From assembly GCF_003014715.1 (NCBI RefSeq), contig NZ_PYAV01000005.1:62001-126000 (forward strand): a stretch of 64,000 nt of DNA, written 5' to 3'. A model generated the notes under the pieces. That model was not told where the DNA came from, searched no databases, and saw only the letters and a program-made list of their open reading frames with translations. Of this stretch, positions 53,534 through 62,364 are shown one piece after another (the stretch's first letter is position 1; every line of letters begins with the position of its first letter). Both the position numbers and the translations under genes were made by a program. Source of the stretch: Salsuginibacillus halophilus. GTDB taxonomy: Bacteria; Bacillota; Bacilli; Bacillales; Marinococcaceae.

Positions 53534-54266
53534 CGGCTTTAGCGCTGTGAAAAGTATTACTAGCGACTTATTTAAGATTCAGATGAAATGGACGTTAAGT
53601 TTTTTTAGCGTCGTGCTCGTCGTATTTCTACTATTAGATGCTTCTTGGTTTTTCACTCGGCAGGCACCAGATGTAACACTTGCGGCTTTTATCTTTGAGC
53701 CAAGTAAAATTTATATGTTGGTCATCGGCATTGTGCCGTGGTTCGCTTACTTCACGTATTTTATTAGTCACGGGGTGACGAGAAAAGATTATTTTGCCGG
53801 CACTGCAATTTCAGCAGCCCTGCTTGCTGTTGGATTAATGGGACTTACCTTTGCCGTGTCTGGACTGATTCATATGATAGAACCGATCACCGGGTATGCA
53901 CCGATCGGTACAGAACAAAGCTTGGCGTTAATCTCTAGCCACCCAGCTGCACAGCTAACGGGAACGATGATCGTATTATTCCTTTATTATCTTGCCGGCT
54001 GGATTGTCGCGATTGGATTTTACCGGTTCCATATTTCAGGAGGGTTCGCCTCAATTGCGATAGTGATTATTCTTCTTTCAATCACAGATGCGATCTGGGC
54101 GCAGGGCAACGTGATCGTGATCGATTGGTTCCGTCATATCCAGCCGTTGATTGATACAGCGGCTTTGCCGTTTACTGTACTGGTTGGGTTAAGCTTGATT
54201 CTTGCCGGCGCCGCGCTCACCGCGCTTTGGCTTAGCACCCGGCGTACACCAGTGAAAATGGGGTAG
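53526..54266 (+). CDS. ABC transporter permease subunit of the YtrA-type operon
   Basis: A 246-residue membrane protein with six hydrophobic segments and no obvious catalytic motif. It partners the ATPase just upstream. ATG 53526 is favoured because GGGGGAGG lies eight bases before it. No clear terminator is seen after its stop codon. Confidence 0.82.
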   Translation: MSDGFSAVKSITSDLFKIQMKWTLSFFSVVLVVFLLLDASWFFTRQAPDVTLAAFIFEPSKIYMLVIGIVPWFAYFTYFISHGVTRKDYFAGTAISAALLAVGLMGLTFAVSGLIHMIEPITGYAPIGTEQSLALISSHPAAQLTGTMIVLFLYYLAGWIVAIGFYRFHISGGFASIAIVIILLSITDAIWAQGNVIVIDWFRHIQPLIDTAALPFTVLVGLSLILAGAALTALWLSTRRTPVKMG

Positions 54267-55006
54267 GGAAAATGTGCCTGGATATGAGCTTATAGTAAGT
54301 AAGGGGCTGACTATGGATAGGGTGTACTTGTATAGCGGAAGTCTTACAAAGCTGCAGTTAAGACTTAACAAAAATTATAATACGAATTTCTGAAAGTTGA
54401 TGATTTATAGGTGCTTCTGATAAGTGCAATCCTATATCTTGAGATGATGCTTCAATATTCTCTCATCGCGATATTGATATTTATATAACGAATATTTATC
54501 ATAAAATTTCAGATTGTAAACAAACCTTTTAAAAAACAAAGTCTGACATCGCTTTTCGGCGGACGCTTGCCTCGGGTACGGCCTCAACTTCCTCGGCAGT
54601 AAATCGTTGCCTGCGGGATTTTCGACTCGTACTGTTCCCGTAGGCGTCGCCGCCGATGCTTGTCAGCTTTGCACTAATTTATGGTCACGAATTGTAGAGA
54701 TACTTTTTATCAATTGATATCTACATATTAACGAAGATATGGTGTTGTTAACCCGTCAAGACAATTACAAGTGGTCATCTTTAAAAGTTAGTCTTTTCGC
54801 GCATAATGATTCCTATTTGTGGTTTTGTTTCGACGCACAGCTCTTTTAGTCACCACTGGAAGAGCAGCAGTTAAAGACCGCGCAATCAGTGGTTTTCTCA
54901 CTAGGGGCATTAAACTAGGTATGCGAGCAATAAAGTTGTGCGTGAATTTTAGGTTGGGTATTTTGTCGATAGTTTTAAAGTTTATCAGAAAAATTTCCTG
55001 TTTTCA
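54267..55006. other. Gene-free stretch between the ABC operon and the CRISPR locus
   Basis: No credible gene. It holds a dispersed repeat (54558-54654), further sequence (to about 54975) similar to that near 19.1 and 19.4 kb and, inverted, near 12.2 and 12.8 kb, and then the tracrRNA promoter. A 63-codon frame at 54819 has no support. Confidence 0.55.
54558..54654 (-). repeat. Dispersed repeat, full copy
   Basis: Plus strand starts GGCGGACGCTTGCCTCGGG and ends GGCGTCGCCGCC. It aligns with 19000-19070 in the same orientation and inverted with 12847-12925. The element folds on itself through its GC-rich ends. Confidence 0.7.
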
Positions 55007-55034
55007 TTGACAAAAGAAAGTGTTTTTGTATAAA
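55007..55034 (+). promoter_or_regulatory. Promoter of the tracrRNA
   Basis: TTGACA (55007-55012) and TATAAA (55029-55034) with a 16-base spacer. The start expected near 55041 coincides with the first base of the anti-repeat, which supports the assignment. Confidence 0.7.
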
Positions 55035-55040
55035 ATAAGG

Positions 55041-55166
55041 GTATCTCATCGCAACCGACGGGTTGTGTATCCACTAAAAACTGCAGGATCTACCAAAGCA
55101 AGGGCTTTGTCCCGGATTTGATCTTGTAGGATCTAAAGAGAGGTCACTTTTGTGGCCTCTTTTTTT
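55041..55166 (+). ncRNA. tracrRNA of the type II CRISPR system
   Basis: Complementary to the CRISPR repeat read on the plus strand. ATCTCAT (55043-55049) pairs with the last 7 bases of the repeat, ATCCACT-AAAAA (55069-55080) and TGCAG, TACCAA (55082-55096) with the rest, with a bulge GATC at 55087-55090. Between the first two blocks a 7-base-pair hairpin (55050-55067, loop GACG) is inserted. After the anti-repeat come a nexus-like hairpin (GGG/CCC), a GATC stem at 55120-55134 and a terminator (AGAGGTCAC with GTGGCCTCT, 55139-55160, then T). The part from ACTAAAAACTGCAGGATCTA onwards resembles the SaCas9 tracrRNA. Confidence 0.88.
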
Positions 55167-55231
55167 TACACAAACAAGGAAATTTCATACATAAAAAAGA
55201 GTTATCTTACCTACATGGAGGAGGCGCGAAT

Positions 55232-58200
55232 ATGACGCAATATACGTTCGGTTTAGATGTAGGAATCGCTTCGGTTGGCTTTGGTGTCATTGATGAAAAT
55301 ATGAATGTAGTAGAAGCAGGCGTAAGGTTGTTTCCAGAAGCTGATGCTAATGAGAATGAAGGCCGCAGAATTAAGCGCGGAGCTCGTAGGTTACAGCGCA
55401 GGAGAAAGCACCGGCAAGAAAGACTGAATTACTTACTAAAAAACTACAACTTTCCAGTAGATAATCCATCAGAGAAAAACCCTTATGAATTACGTGTGAA
55501 AGGTTTGTCTGAGCAGTTAACAGAAAGTGAGCTCATTGCTGCGCTGCAACATTTAATTAAGCGCCGTGGCGTGCATAATGTGGATGCAGATGACGGCAAG
55601 GAAGATCATGATGAGTCTTCACTTTCAACAAAAGATCAAATTAAACAAAACGAACGGTTGTTAGAAGACAAGCATGTATGTGAAGTACAGCTTGAACGTC
55701 TTCAAGCGAATGGGGAGGTGCGCGGGCACCGGAATCGTTTCCATACGAAGGATTATGTACGTGAAGCAGAACAACTTATGCAGACACAGCAGAATTATCA
55801 CCAAAAAATTGATCATTCGTTCATACAAACATTGATTCAACTGTTAGAGCAGCGCCGGGCATACTATGAAGGTCCTGGGTTTGGGAGTGAGTACGGTTGG
55901 AATCAAGATACAGAGCTGTGGTTTGAAAAAATGATGGGTACATGCACATATTTTCCGGAAGAAACGCGCGCGGTGAAAAATTCATACTCAGCAGAACTAT
56001 TTAACGTGTTGAATGACTTAAACAACTTAACATTAACACGTAGTGAGGAAACTAGGGTTACTGAAGATGAGAAAGAAGATCTTATTCAGTATGTTTTTCT
56101 CGCAAGTGGAAAACCTACGTTAAAAAAAATAGCGAAACGCTTGGGGATCCGTGAAGAAGACATTAGAGGATACCGTGTTGACCGAAGTGGTAAGCCAGAG
56201 TTTAACATGATGGAGTTTTCTCAAAGAATCCAAAAAGTCGAACCGTATTTGTTAAAAGAGTCGGTGGAATGTTTGGATCAAATTGCAGAGATTCTTACAG
56301 TCTGGCAAGACTATGATAATAAATTAGCAAAGCTACAAGCGCTAGAATTGAAATACCCAGAAACTGTTCTTAACAAGTTAGCAGAATTAAACTTTACCGG
56401 AACTCACGCATTAAGCTTGAAAGCAATACATTACCTGCTTCCAGATTTATGGGGGACGAACAAAAATCAGATGGAGTTATTTTCAGATTATGGGCTTCAG
56501 CCGAAAAAAGTCCAACTGCACGGAATGAAACAGATTCCGCATGAATATATTCATGATTTAATCATTTCACCGGTGGTTAAGCGATCGTTCATTCAATCCA
56601 TCCGTATAATAAATGCATTGCGTAAAAAGTATGGAGAGCCGGAGGAAATTGTAATTGAGCTTGCGCGTGAAAAAAATAGTGACGACCAAAAGCAGTTTTT
56701 GCGTAAACTGCAAAAAGAAAATGAAGCAGTGAACAAACAAGTCCGCGAAAAACTTGATGAAATGGGAGTTGAAGCTAAGAAAGGCATGTTTGAAAAGCTT
56801 CGCCTCTGGCATTATCAAGATGGTCACTGCATGTATTCACTTAAAGAAATTCCAATTGAAGACTTAGTGAATAATCATACTCGATACGAAGTAGATCATA
56901 TTATTCCCAGGTCCGTATCCTTCGATGATTCCCAAGCCAATAAAGTGTTAGTACACACAGGTGAGAATCAGAAAAAAGGTAACCAAACTCCTTTTCAATA
57001 TATGAAGTCAGGGCGGAGTGCGATCACTTATGAAGCGTTCAAAACGCATGTACTTCAACTTGCGAAATCAAAAGAGAAAGTGTCGAAAAAGAAAAAGGAA
57101 TATTTGTTAGAAGAGCGTGATATTACAAAATATGACGTGCAAAAGGAATTTATTAATCGTAATTTAGTCGATACGCGTTATGCGACACGTGAAATCATGA
57201 ATTTACTTCAAGCTTATTTTAAAGAAAATGAAACGGATGTCAAAGTGAAATCTATTAATGGCTCGGTCACAAACTACTTGCGGAAGTTGTGGAGTTTAAA
57301 TAAAGACCGTGATATAGATTATAAACATCATGCTGAAGATGCGCTAGTCGCGGCTATGGCAGGTTATTTACTTGAAAACCATAATAACTTTCAAGAGCAG
57401 GCGGCGATGATGAAAGAAGAGAAAAAAGTAGATATGGAAACGGGCGAGGTATTAAATGAAGGTGAATTTGCAGCTTCATTTACGGAGAAGATGGAAAAAG
57501 TAAAGCAGATTAGAGAGTTTCCTAACTATAAATATTCCCATCGTATTGATCAGAAGCCAAATCGGCAGTTGATGAATGATACGCTTTATTCTACGCGCAA
57601 AGTTGAGGGTGAAGAATACGTGATCGGAAAGGTTGCCGATTTATACAATCCCGATAATGAGAAGGTTAAGAAACAGTTTGATAAAAACCCGGAATCGTTT
57701 TTAATGTACACACATGATCCTAAGACTTTTGAAAAGCTGAAAGTGGTCATGGAACAGTATAAAGAGTTCAAAAACCCGCTTGCTGCGTACCACCAGGAAA
57801 AGGAAACTATGCTTACAAAGTACAGCAAGAAAGGAAACGGCCCGCCGGTTAAATCTCTCAAGTATTATCAAAAAAAATTAGGTGACTATAAAGATTTATC
57901 ACACAAATTTGACTCTAAAGACAAGCGGATTGTTGCGTTATCAATAAAACCCTTTCGCTTAGATATGTATTACGAAGGTGGAAGGTATAAATTTATTACT
58001 ATTCGTTACGATGACTTACAGGAAACAGAAGATGGTTATGTAATTGATAGGACAGATTATAGTGAAAAGTTAAATGCGAAACAAATTGAGAGTGATTCAA
58101 ACTTCTTGTTCAGCTTATATAAAAACGACATCTTTCAAATGGATGGACAATGGTACAGATTTATAGGCGTAAATAATGATGGAACCAACCGAATTGAGGT

Positions 58201-58345
58201 TGACCTTATACAGAAAAAGTCTGAAAAACGGCTGCTTCCAACGATAGGGAAGAAAATCAATTTAATCGAAAAGTATCATCGAAATGTACTAGGTGATCAG
58301 TTCGGAGCATCTAACGAAAAGTTGAAATTTAAGTACGACAAATAA
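55232..58345 (+). CDS. cas9: CRISPR-associated endonuclease Cas9, compact type II-A (SaCas9-like)
   Basis: A 1037-residue RNA-guided nuclease. RuvC-I has Asp9 (FGLDVGIASVG), the arginine-rich bridge helix lies at about 44-66, RuvC-II has Glu476 (IVIELA), HNH has His556 and Asn579 (YEVDHIIPRS), and RuvC-III has His700 and Asp703 (HHAEDALVAAM). All these are exactly one less than the SaCas9 numbers, so both nuclease sites look intact. In the C-terminal domain, Asn981, Asn982, Arg987, Glu989 and Arg1000 align with SaCas9 residues reading the PAM, suggesting a NNGRR-like PAM. ATG has GGAGGAGG upstream. Followed by cas1, cas2 and csn2. Confidence 0.97.
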   Translation: MTQYTFGLDVGIASVGFGVIDENMNVVEAGVRLFPEADANENEGRRIKRGARRLQRRRKHRQERLNYLLKNYNFPVDNPSEKNPYELRVKGLSEQLTESELIAALQHLIKRRGVHNVDADDGKEDHDESSLSTKDQIKQNERLLEDKHVCEVQLERLQANGEVRGHRNRFHTKDYVREAEQLMQTQQNYHQKIDHSFIQTLIQLLEQRRAYYEGPGFGSEYGWNQDTELWFEKMMGTCTYFPEETRAVKNSYSAELFNVLNDLNNLTLTRSEETRVTEDEKEDLIQYVFLASGKPTLKKIAKRLGIREEDIRGYRVDRSGKPEFNMMEFSQRIQKVEPYLLKESVECLDQIAEILTVWQDYDNKLAKLQALELKYPETVLNKLAELNFTGTHALSLKAIHYLLPDLWGTNKNQMELFSDYGLQPKKVQLHGMKQIPHEYIHDLIISPVVKRSFIQSIRIINALRKKYGEPEEIVIELAREKNSDDQKQFLRKLQKENEAVNKQVREKLDEMGVEAKKGMFEKLRLWHYQDGHCMYSLKEIPIEDLVNNHTRYEVDHIIPRSVSFDDSQANKVLVHTGENQKKGNQTPFQYMKSGRSAITYEAFKTHVLQLAKSKEKVSKKKKEYLLEERDITKYDVQKEFINRNLVDTRYATREIMNLLQAYFKENETDVKVKSINGSVTNYLRKLWSLNKDRDIDYKHHAEDALVAAMAGYLLENHNNFQEQAAMMKEEKKVDMETGEVLNEGEFAASFTEKMEKVKQIREFPNYKYSHRIDQKPNRQLMNDTLYSTRKVEGEEYVIGKVADLYNPDNEKVKKQFDKNPESFLMYTHDPKTFEKLKVVMEQYKEFKNPLAAYHQEKETMLTKYSKKGNGPPVKSLKYYQKKLGDYKDLSHKFDSKDKRIVALSIKPFRLDMYYEGGRYKFITIRYDDLQETEDGYVIDRTDYSEKLNAKQIESDSNFLFSLYKNDIFQMDGQWYRFIGVNNDGTNRIEVDLIQKKSEKRLLPTIGKKINLIEKYHRNVLGDQFGASNEKLKFKYDK

Positions 58346-58358
58346 CTGGGAGGTTTGT

Positions 58359-59267
58359 ATGTCCTGGAGGGTGGTTCATGTTACGAATATTGACCAATTG
58401 TCATTGCACTTGGATAACTTACAAGTAAAACGAGGGGACGAGGAATTGAAAATTCCTTTAAGTGATATTTTTTCTTTAATTATTGAGGATTTAACATGTA
58501 AGTTGACAAGCCGGTTAATCGTTGAGCTTTCTAAGCATAATATTCTTGTGATTTTATGCGGTCAAGACCACCTTCCGGAGGCACAGATTATCCCTGTCTC
58601 TGGCCACTTTGGGCAGCATAAGCGAATGTTACAGCAGTTAAACTGGTCTGAAGATAACCAGCAGGTTTTGTGGCAAAAAATTATTAGGCAGAAAATCTAT
58701 AACCAATCACGTGTGATGGAGCGAAGCCACATTGAACAAGCCCGGGTGAACCGATTGTTTAATTTGATGACTGAAGTAGAAGACTGGGACATTCACAATG
58801 CCGAAGCGCAAGCGGCTAAAATTTACTTTAATTCATTTTTTGATGAAACATATCATCGAGGGGACCGTGACCGCATTGAAAACGCAGCGTTGAATTATGG
58901 CTATGCTGTACTGCACGCGGCGATCGGACGAACAATTGTTGCAAAAGGTTTGTTACCAAATGTTGGGGTGTTTCATCGTGGTGAGAGAAATCCGTTTAAC
59001 TTAGCTTCGGATTTAATTGAACCGCTGCGGCCAGTGATTGACGCTTATGTATTAGAAAGCCCACCTGAGGATTATTTGACGAAAGAATATCGAGTGAAAT
59101 TGATTAACTTGCTGCATGCGACGGTATTAATTGGCGGAAAAAAGCAGACGGTGATTAGAGCTATTGATATGTTTATTAGTTCACTAATCAACTACTTTGA
59201 TGCGAATGGAGATGAGAATTTGTTAAAACTGCCAAGCGCAGAAAAAATGGTTGTTCATGAGTTATAG
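58359..59267 (+). CDS. cas1: CRISPR-associated endonuclease Cas1
   Basis: A 302-residue spacer-integration nuclease. The catalytic residues are visible in RIENAALNYGYAVLHAAIGR (Glu), GVFHRGERNPFNLASDLIEPLRP (His and Asp/Glu). The N-terminal beta domain reads LTCKLTSRLIVELSKHNILVILC. It lies 13 bases after cas9 with GGGAGG in front of the ATG, and overlaps cas2 by 11 bases. Confidence 0.97.
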   Translation: MSWRVVHVTNIDQLSLHLDNLQVKRGDEELKIPLSDIFSLIIEDLTCKLTSRLIVELSKHNILVILCGQDHLPEAQIIPVSGHFGQHKRMLQQLNWSEDNQQVLWQKIIRQKIYNQSRVMERSHIEQARVNRLFNLMTEVEDWDIHNAEAQAAKIYFNSFFDETYHRGDRDRIENAALNYGYAVLHAAIGRTIVAKGLLPNVGVFHRGERNPFNLASDLIEPLRPVIDAYVLESPPEDYLTKEYRVKLINLLHATVLIGGKKQTVIRAIDMFISSLINYFDANGDENLLKLPSAEKMVVHEL

Positions 59268-59580
59268 GTTTATGCGGGTATTTATTATGTTTGATTTACC
59301 AGTAGAAACGAAGGAACAAGTCCGAACGTATACAAAGTTTCGTAAAAGATTAATTCAAGATGGCTTTTTAATGATGCAGTACTCCATTTATATTAAATCT
59401 TGTATAAACCAAGACGCTGCTAACCAAACGGTTGCCAAAGTGAAAGGATATTTGCCGAAGCATGGACATGTACGTGCGATGGTAATTACAGAAAAGCAGT
59501 ATGAAAAGATGATGATTCTTGTGGGTGAGGAAGATAAAAATATTGAGCTTCTTGGTGATAATCGCACTATTGAGTTTTGA
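59257..59580 (+). CDS. cas2: CRISPR-associated protein Cas2
   Basis: A 107-residue partner of Cas1 with a ferredoxin-like fold; the N-terminal RVFIMFDLPVETKEQVRTYTKFRKRL contains the conserved Asp. ATG 59257 overlaps the end of cas1 (stop at 59267); a second ATG at 59272 is also possible. No strong ribosome-binding site is visible, so translational coupling to cas1 is likely. Confidence 0.95.
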   Translation: MSYRFMRVFIMFDLPVETKEQVRTYTKFRKRLIQDGFLMMQYSIYIKSCINQDAANQTVAKVKGYLPKHGHVRAMVITEKQYEKMMILVGEEDKNIELLGDNRTIEF

Positions 59581-59607
59581 TAGCCTTAAGGAGGTGATGA
59601 ACATGGC

Positions 59608-60610
59608 ATGAAAAATTAATTACTATGATAAGGAAATTGACCTCAACATTCAAAGTTATACTTCGATATTAGATAACTACACATTTAATGAAGTACAGAT
59701 GCTTAATATACTGTCTGACTACTTTCAGCCTCGATCAAAAATTAAAGATGAGGTTCGTGTCATTGATACGCTCAACAACGATGATACAGTAGATTATCAC
59801 GATTTTCATTTTTTTCAATTTTCAAATGTGAAGTTATTAGAGGAAATTAATCTTGGTGCGAAGTCTTTATTGAAACAAAGCTTAAAAGAAGATTTGTTAA
59901 ATGGACTTGAGTTTAATGGTTATGTTCAGACGATGAACAGTTTATTAAATGATATGGTCCAGATCATTGATTCAGAGCTCCCACTATATGCAAAGCAGCT
60001 GGATGCAGATGCTATTATTAAATTGTTGGGTGTGGATTTTGAACTATCGGAAGATAATAGCTATGACTTCGTATCAAAACAGTTATTAGCTATTTTCCCT
60101 GTTTTAAAAACCGCGATAAAAAAACAGGCTAAGAAAACACCGGTCCTTGTGTATCATTACCCTGAAAACTTGCTAAGTCCCCGCGAGCAGGTAGCCTTTA
60201 AAGCTGAGCTTGACGCATGTGCTGCAGAAATGAAAATCATTGTATTGACTAAATCTCGGTATTTTTTAGCGGACGAGGTTCATGGAAATAATGTAATCGC
60301 AAACGGAAAGCAAGTAATTACCCATAGTTTTCTTGAAAGTCTGAGGTGGCATGCACCTTTAGATTATGGAAAAGACGAATTAGAGGAGGCGTTAACAAAG
60401 TTACTCAAGGCTTATGCGATGAACTTAGAAACTGTGCCTGTTATATCCAACTATGAAATCGCTGATATTCATGTTTTTCGTGATGTGGATATATATGTAT
60501 TGGTATATTTACTAGCAGAATTGCAGTTTAAGTTTAAGCTCGACCTTGACTATGACAGGATTTCTGCACCAATATCAAAGTATGTACAACGTTATGAAAA
60601 GTTTTCATAG
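59608..60610 (+). CDS. csn2: Long-form csn2 (spacer acquisition), start region broken
   Basis: The continuous open frame is 303 residues from ATG 59699, but the same frame is coding-like upstream to 59612 (KINYYDKEIDLNIQSYTSIL...), giving about 335 residues, the length of long Csn2 forms. AAGGAGGTGAT lies at 59588-59598. The ATG at 59603 runs into TGA after one codon, and the ATG at 59608 is out of frame by one base because of a five-A run at 59611-59615; with four A it would read MKINYYDK. The gene is therefore frameshifted, or starts at a non-ATG codon, or at 59699 with a missing N-terminus. Csn2 assists spacer capture in type II-A. It ends 3 bases before the first repeat. Confidence 0.75.
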
Positions 60611-60613
60611 CAG

Positions 60614-62231
60614 GCATTGGTACTCTGCATTTTTAAGTGGATATGAGATACGTCGGTGTCGATAGTTTCGTCTTCTTCTGCATTGGTACTCTGCATTTTT
60701 AAGTGGATATGAGATAAAGGCAGGCGGTTATATGACGAATAATTAGCATTGGTACTCTGCATTTTTAAGTGGATATGAGATTTACTGTTTTTCATTGCCT
60801 GCTCGTGCTGTGCATTGGTACTCTGCATTTTTAAGTGGATATGAGATGTCGAAGGCAAGCACGTCAAACGCCGAGATGCATTGGTACTCTGCATTTTTAA
60901 GTGGATATGAGATTGCGACGCAGAAAACGCGGTAGATGAGCCGGCATTGGTACTCTGCATTTTTAAGTGGATATGAGATTCTTACTATATTTTTAGTGAG
61001 ATTGTTTTCGCATTGGTACTCTGCATTTTTAAGTGGATATGAGATGATACAGGAGTGGTAATATGATGGTTTTTAGCATTGGTACTCTGCATTTTTAAGT
61101 GGATATGAGATTAGAGTAGTCTTCACCTGCATCTAGCTGTTGCATTGGTACTCTGCATTTTTAAGTGGATATGAGATCTCGATTTCCGGCGTGCGCCAGT
61201 AAGGGTTGCATTGGTACTCTGCATTTTTAAGTGGATATGAGATCACTGTAGGCCGTAACAGGACACAAACTCGCATTGGTACTCTGCATTTTTAAGTGGA
61301 TATGAGATGTCAGCGGCCGGAGACTTCGTTGTTCGGTGGCATTGGTACTCTGCATTTTTAAGTGGATATGAGATCATCCACTTGCAAGCCGTGATCTTCC
61401 TGCAGCATTGGTACTCTGCATTTTTAAGTGGATATGAGATAAGGTGATAGTATGATTCGAATAACATTACGCATTGGTACTCTGCATTTTTAAGTGGATA
61501 TGAGATTGAACGCTCAATTCATCATCCCAGCTTGATGCATTGGTACTCTGCATTTTTAAGTGGATATGAGATGCCGGCATGAAGGTGCAACAGATGAATG
61601 GCGCATTGGTACTCTGCATTTTTAAGTGGATATGAGATCTCGCCTGCGCTCGGGCTTCCGCCCGAATGGCATTGGTACTCTGCATTTTTAAGTGGATATG
61701 AGATAAAACGCGGAGAATTTGCGGAGAAAACGCGGCATTGGTACTCTGCATTTTTAAGTGGATATGAGATTCGTACTCCGCAGCAGACGTTAACGAAAGC
61801 GCATTGGTACTCTGCATTTTTAAGTGGATATGAGATCCGCGGTTGATAAGCCGCTCGAATTGTACTGCATTGGTACTCTGCATTTTTAAGTGGATATGAG
61901 ATCGAATACGTTGCTGACCTATCGCAAAATACGCATTGGTACTCTGCATTTTTAAGTGGATATGAGATCAACTTAGAGTTTAGACGCATCACGGATGGCA
62001 TTGGTACTCTGCATTTTTAAGTGGATATGAGATTAAAACCATTACGCAACGCCGTACCTGCCCGCATTGGTACTCTGCATTTTTAAGTGGATATGAGATA
62101 TGATTGAGTGTGCCGGGTAAACGTAGCACGCATTGGTACTCTGCATTTTTAAGTGGATATGAGATGTTACTACGCACGTAAAGCCGGTATCAATCGCATT
62201 GGTACTCTGCATTTTTAAGTGGATATGAGAT
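60614..62231 (+). CRISPR. CRISPR array, 25 repeats and 24 spacers
   Basis: The 36-base repeat starts GCATTGGTACTCTGC and ends GGATATGAGAT; all 25 copies look identical. Spacers are 30 bases except two of 29 (periods of 65 at 61208-61273 and 61933-61998). The repeat resembles the SaCas9-type repeat (TAGTACTCTG core) and is complementary to the tracrRNA, which fixes transcription as plus strand. The first repeat follows the csn2 stop by 3 bases. No spacer source was identified. Confidence 0.98.
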
Positions 62232-62254
62232 GAGATGCCTCTGGCTGGAAATTT

Positions 62255-62274
62255 GTTTTAAGTGAACATGAGAT
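62255..62274 (+). repeat. Degenerate terminal half-repeat
   Basis: GTTTTAAGTGAACATGAGAT matches the 3' half of the CRISPR repeat with 4 differences in 20. It lies 23 bases past the last intact repeat and marks the old, leader-distal end of the array. Confidence 0.75.
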
Positions 62275-62364
62275 TTTCCGTGAAGAATTGTTACACTTAA
62301 TTTGATAAACTGTTTCATAATTAAATGATTAGCTTGAGGTTATTGCTGTTAGAGGTGAGAAAGG

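Noticed and set aside
59603-59611. TGA in csn2 as a selenocysteine or readthrough codon
   Set aside because: It is codon 3, with no selenocysteine element visible and no other selenium genes in the window; an A-run indel is simpler.
60635-60649. Promoters inside each CRISPR repeat, as in some type II-C systems
   Set aside because: The repeat end GTGGATATGAGAT lacks a proper extended -10 (TGnTATAAT).
60592-62177. Open frames of 60-160 residues on both strands made of repeated LKMQSTNA or SYPLKNAEYQC units
   Set aside because: They are translations of the CRISPR repeats; the 66-base period keeps frames open. No ribosome-binding sites.
62232-62364. Leader of the CRISPR array on the far side
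   Set aside because: The tracrRNA anti-repeat fixes plus-strand transcription, and the degenerate repeat marks this as the old end.
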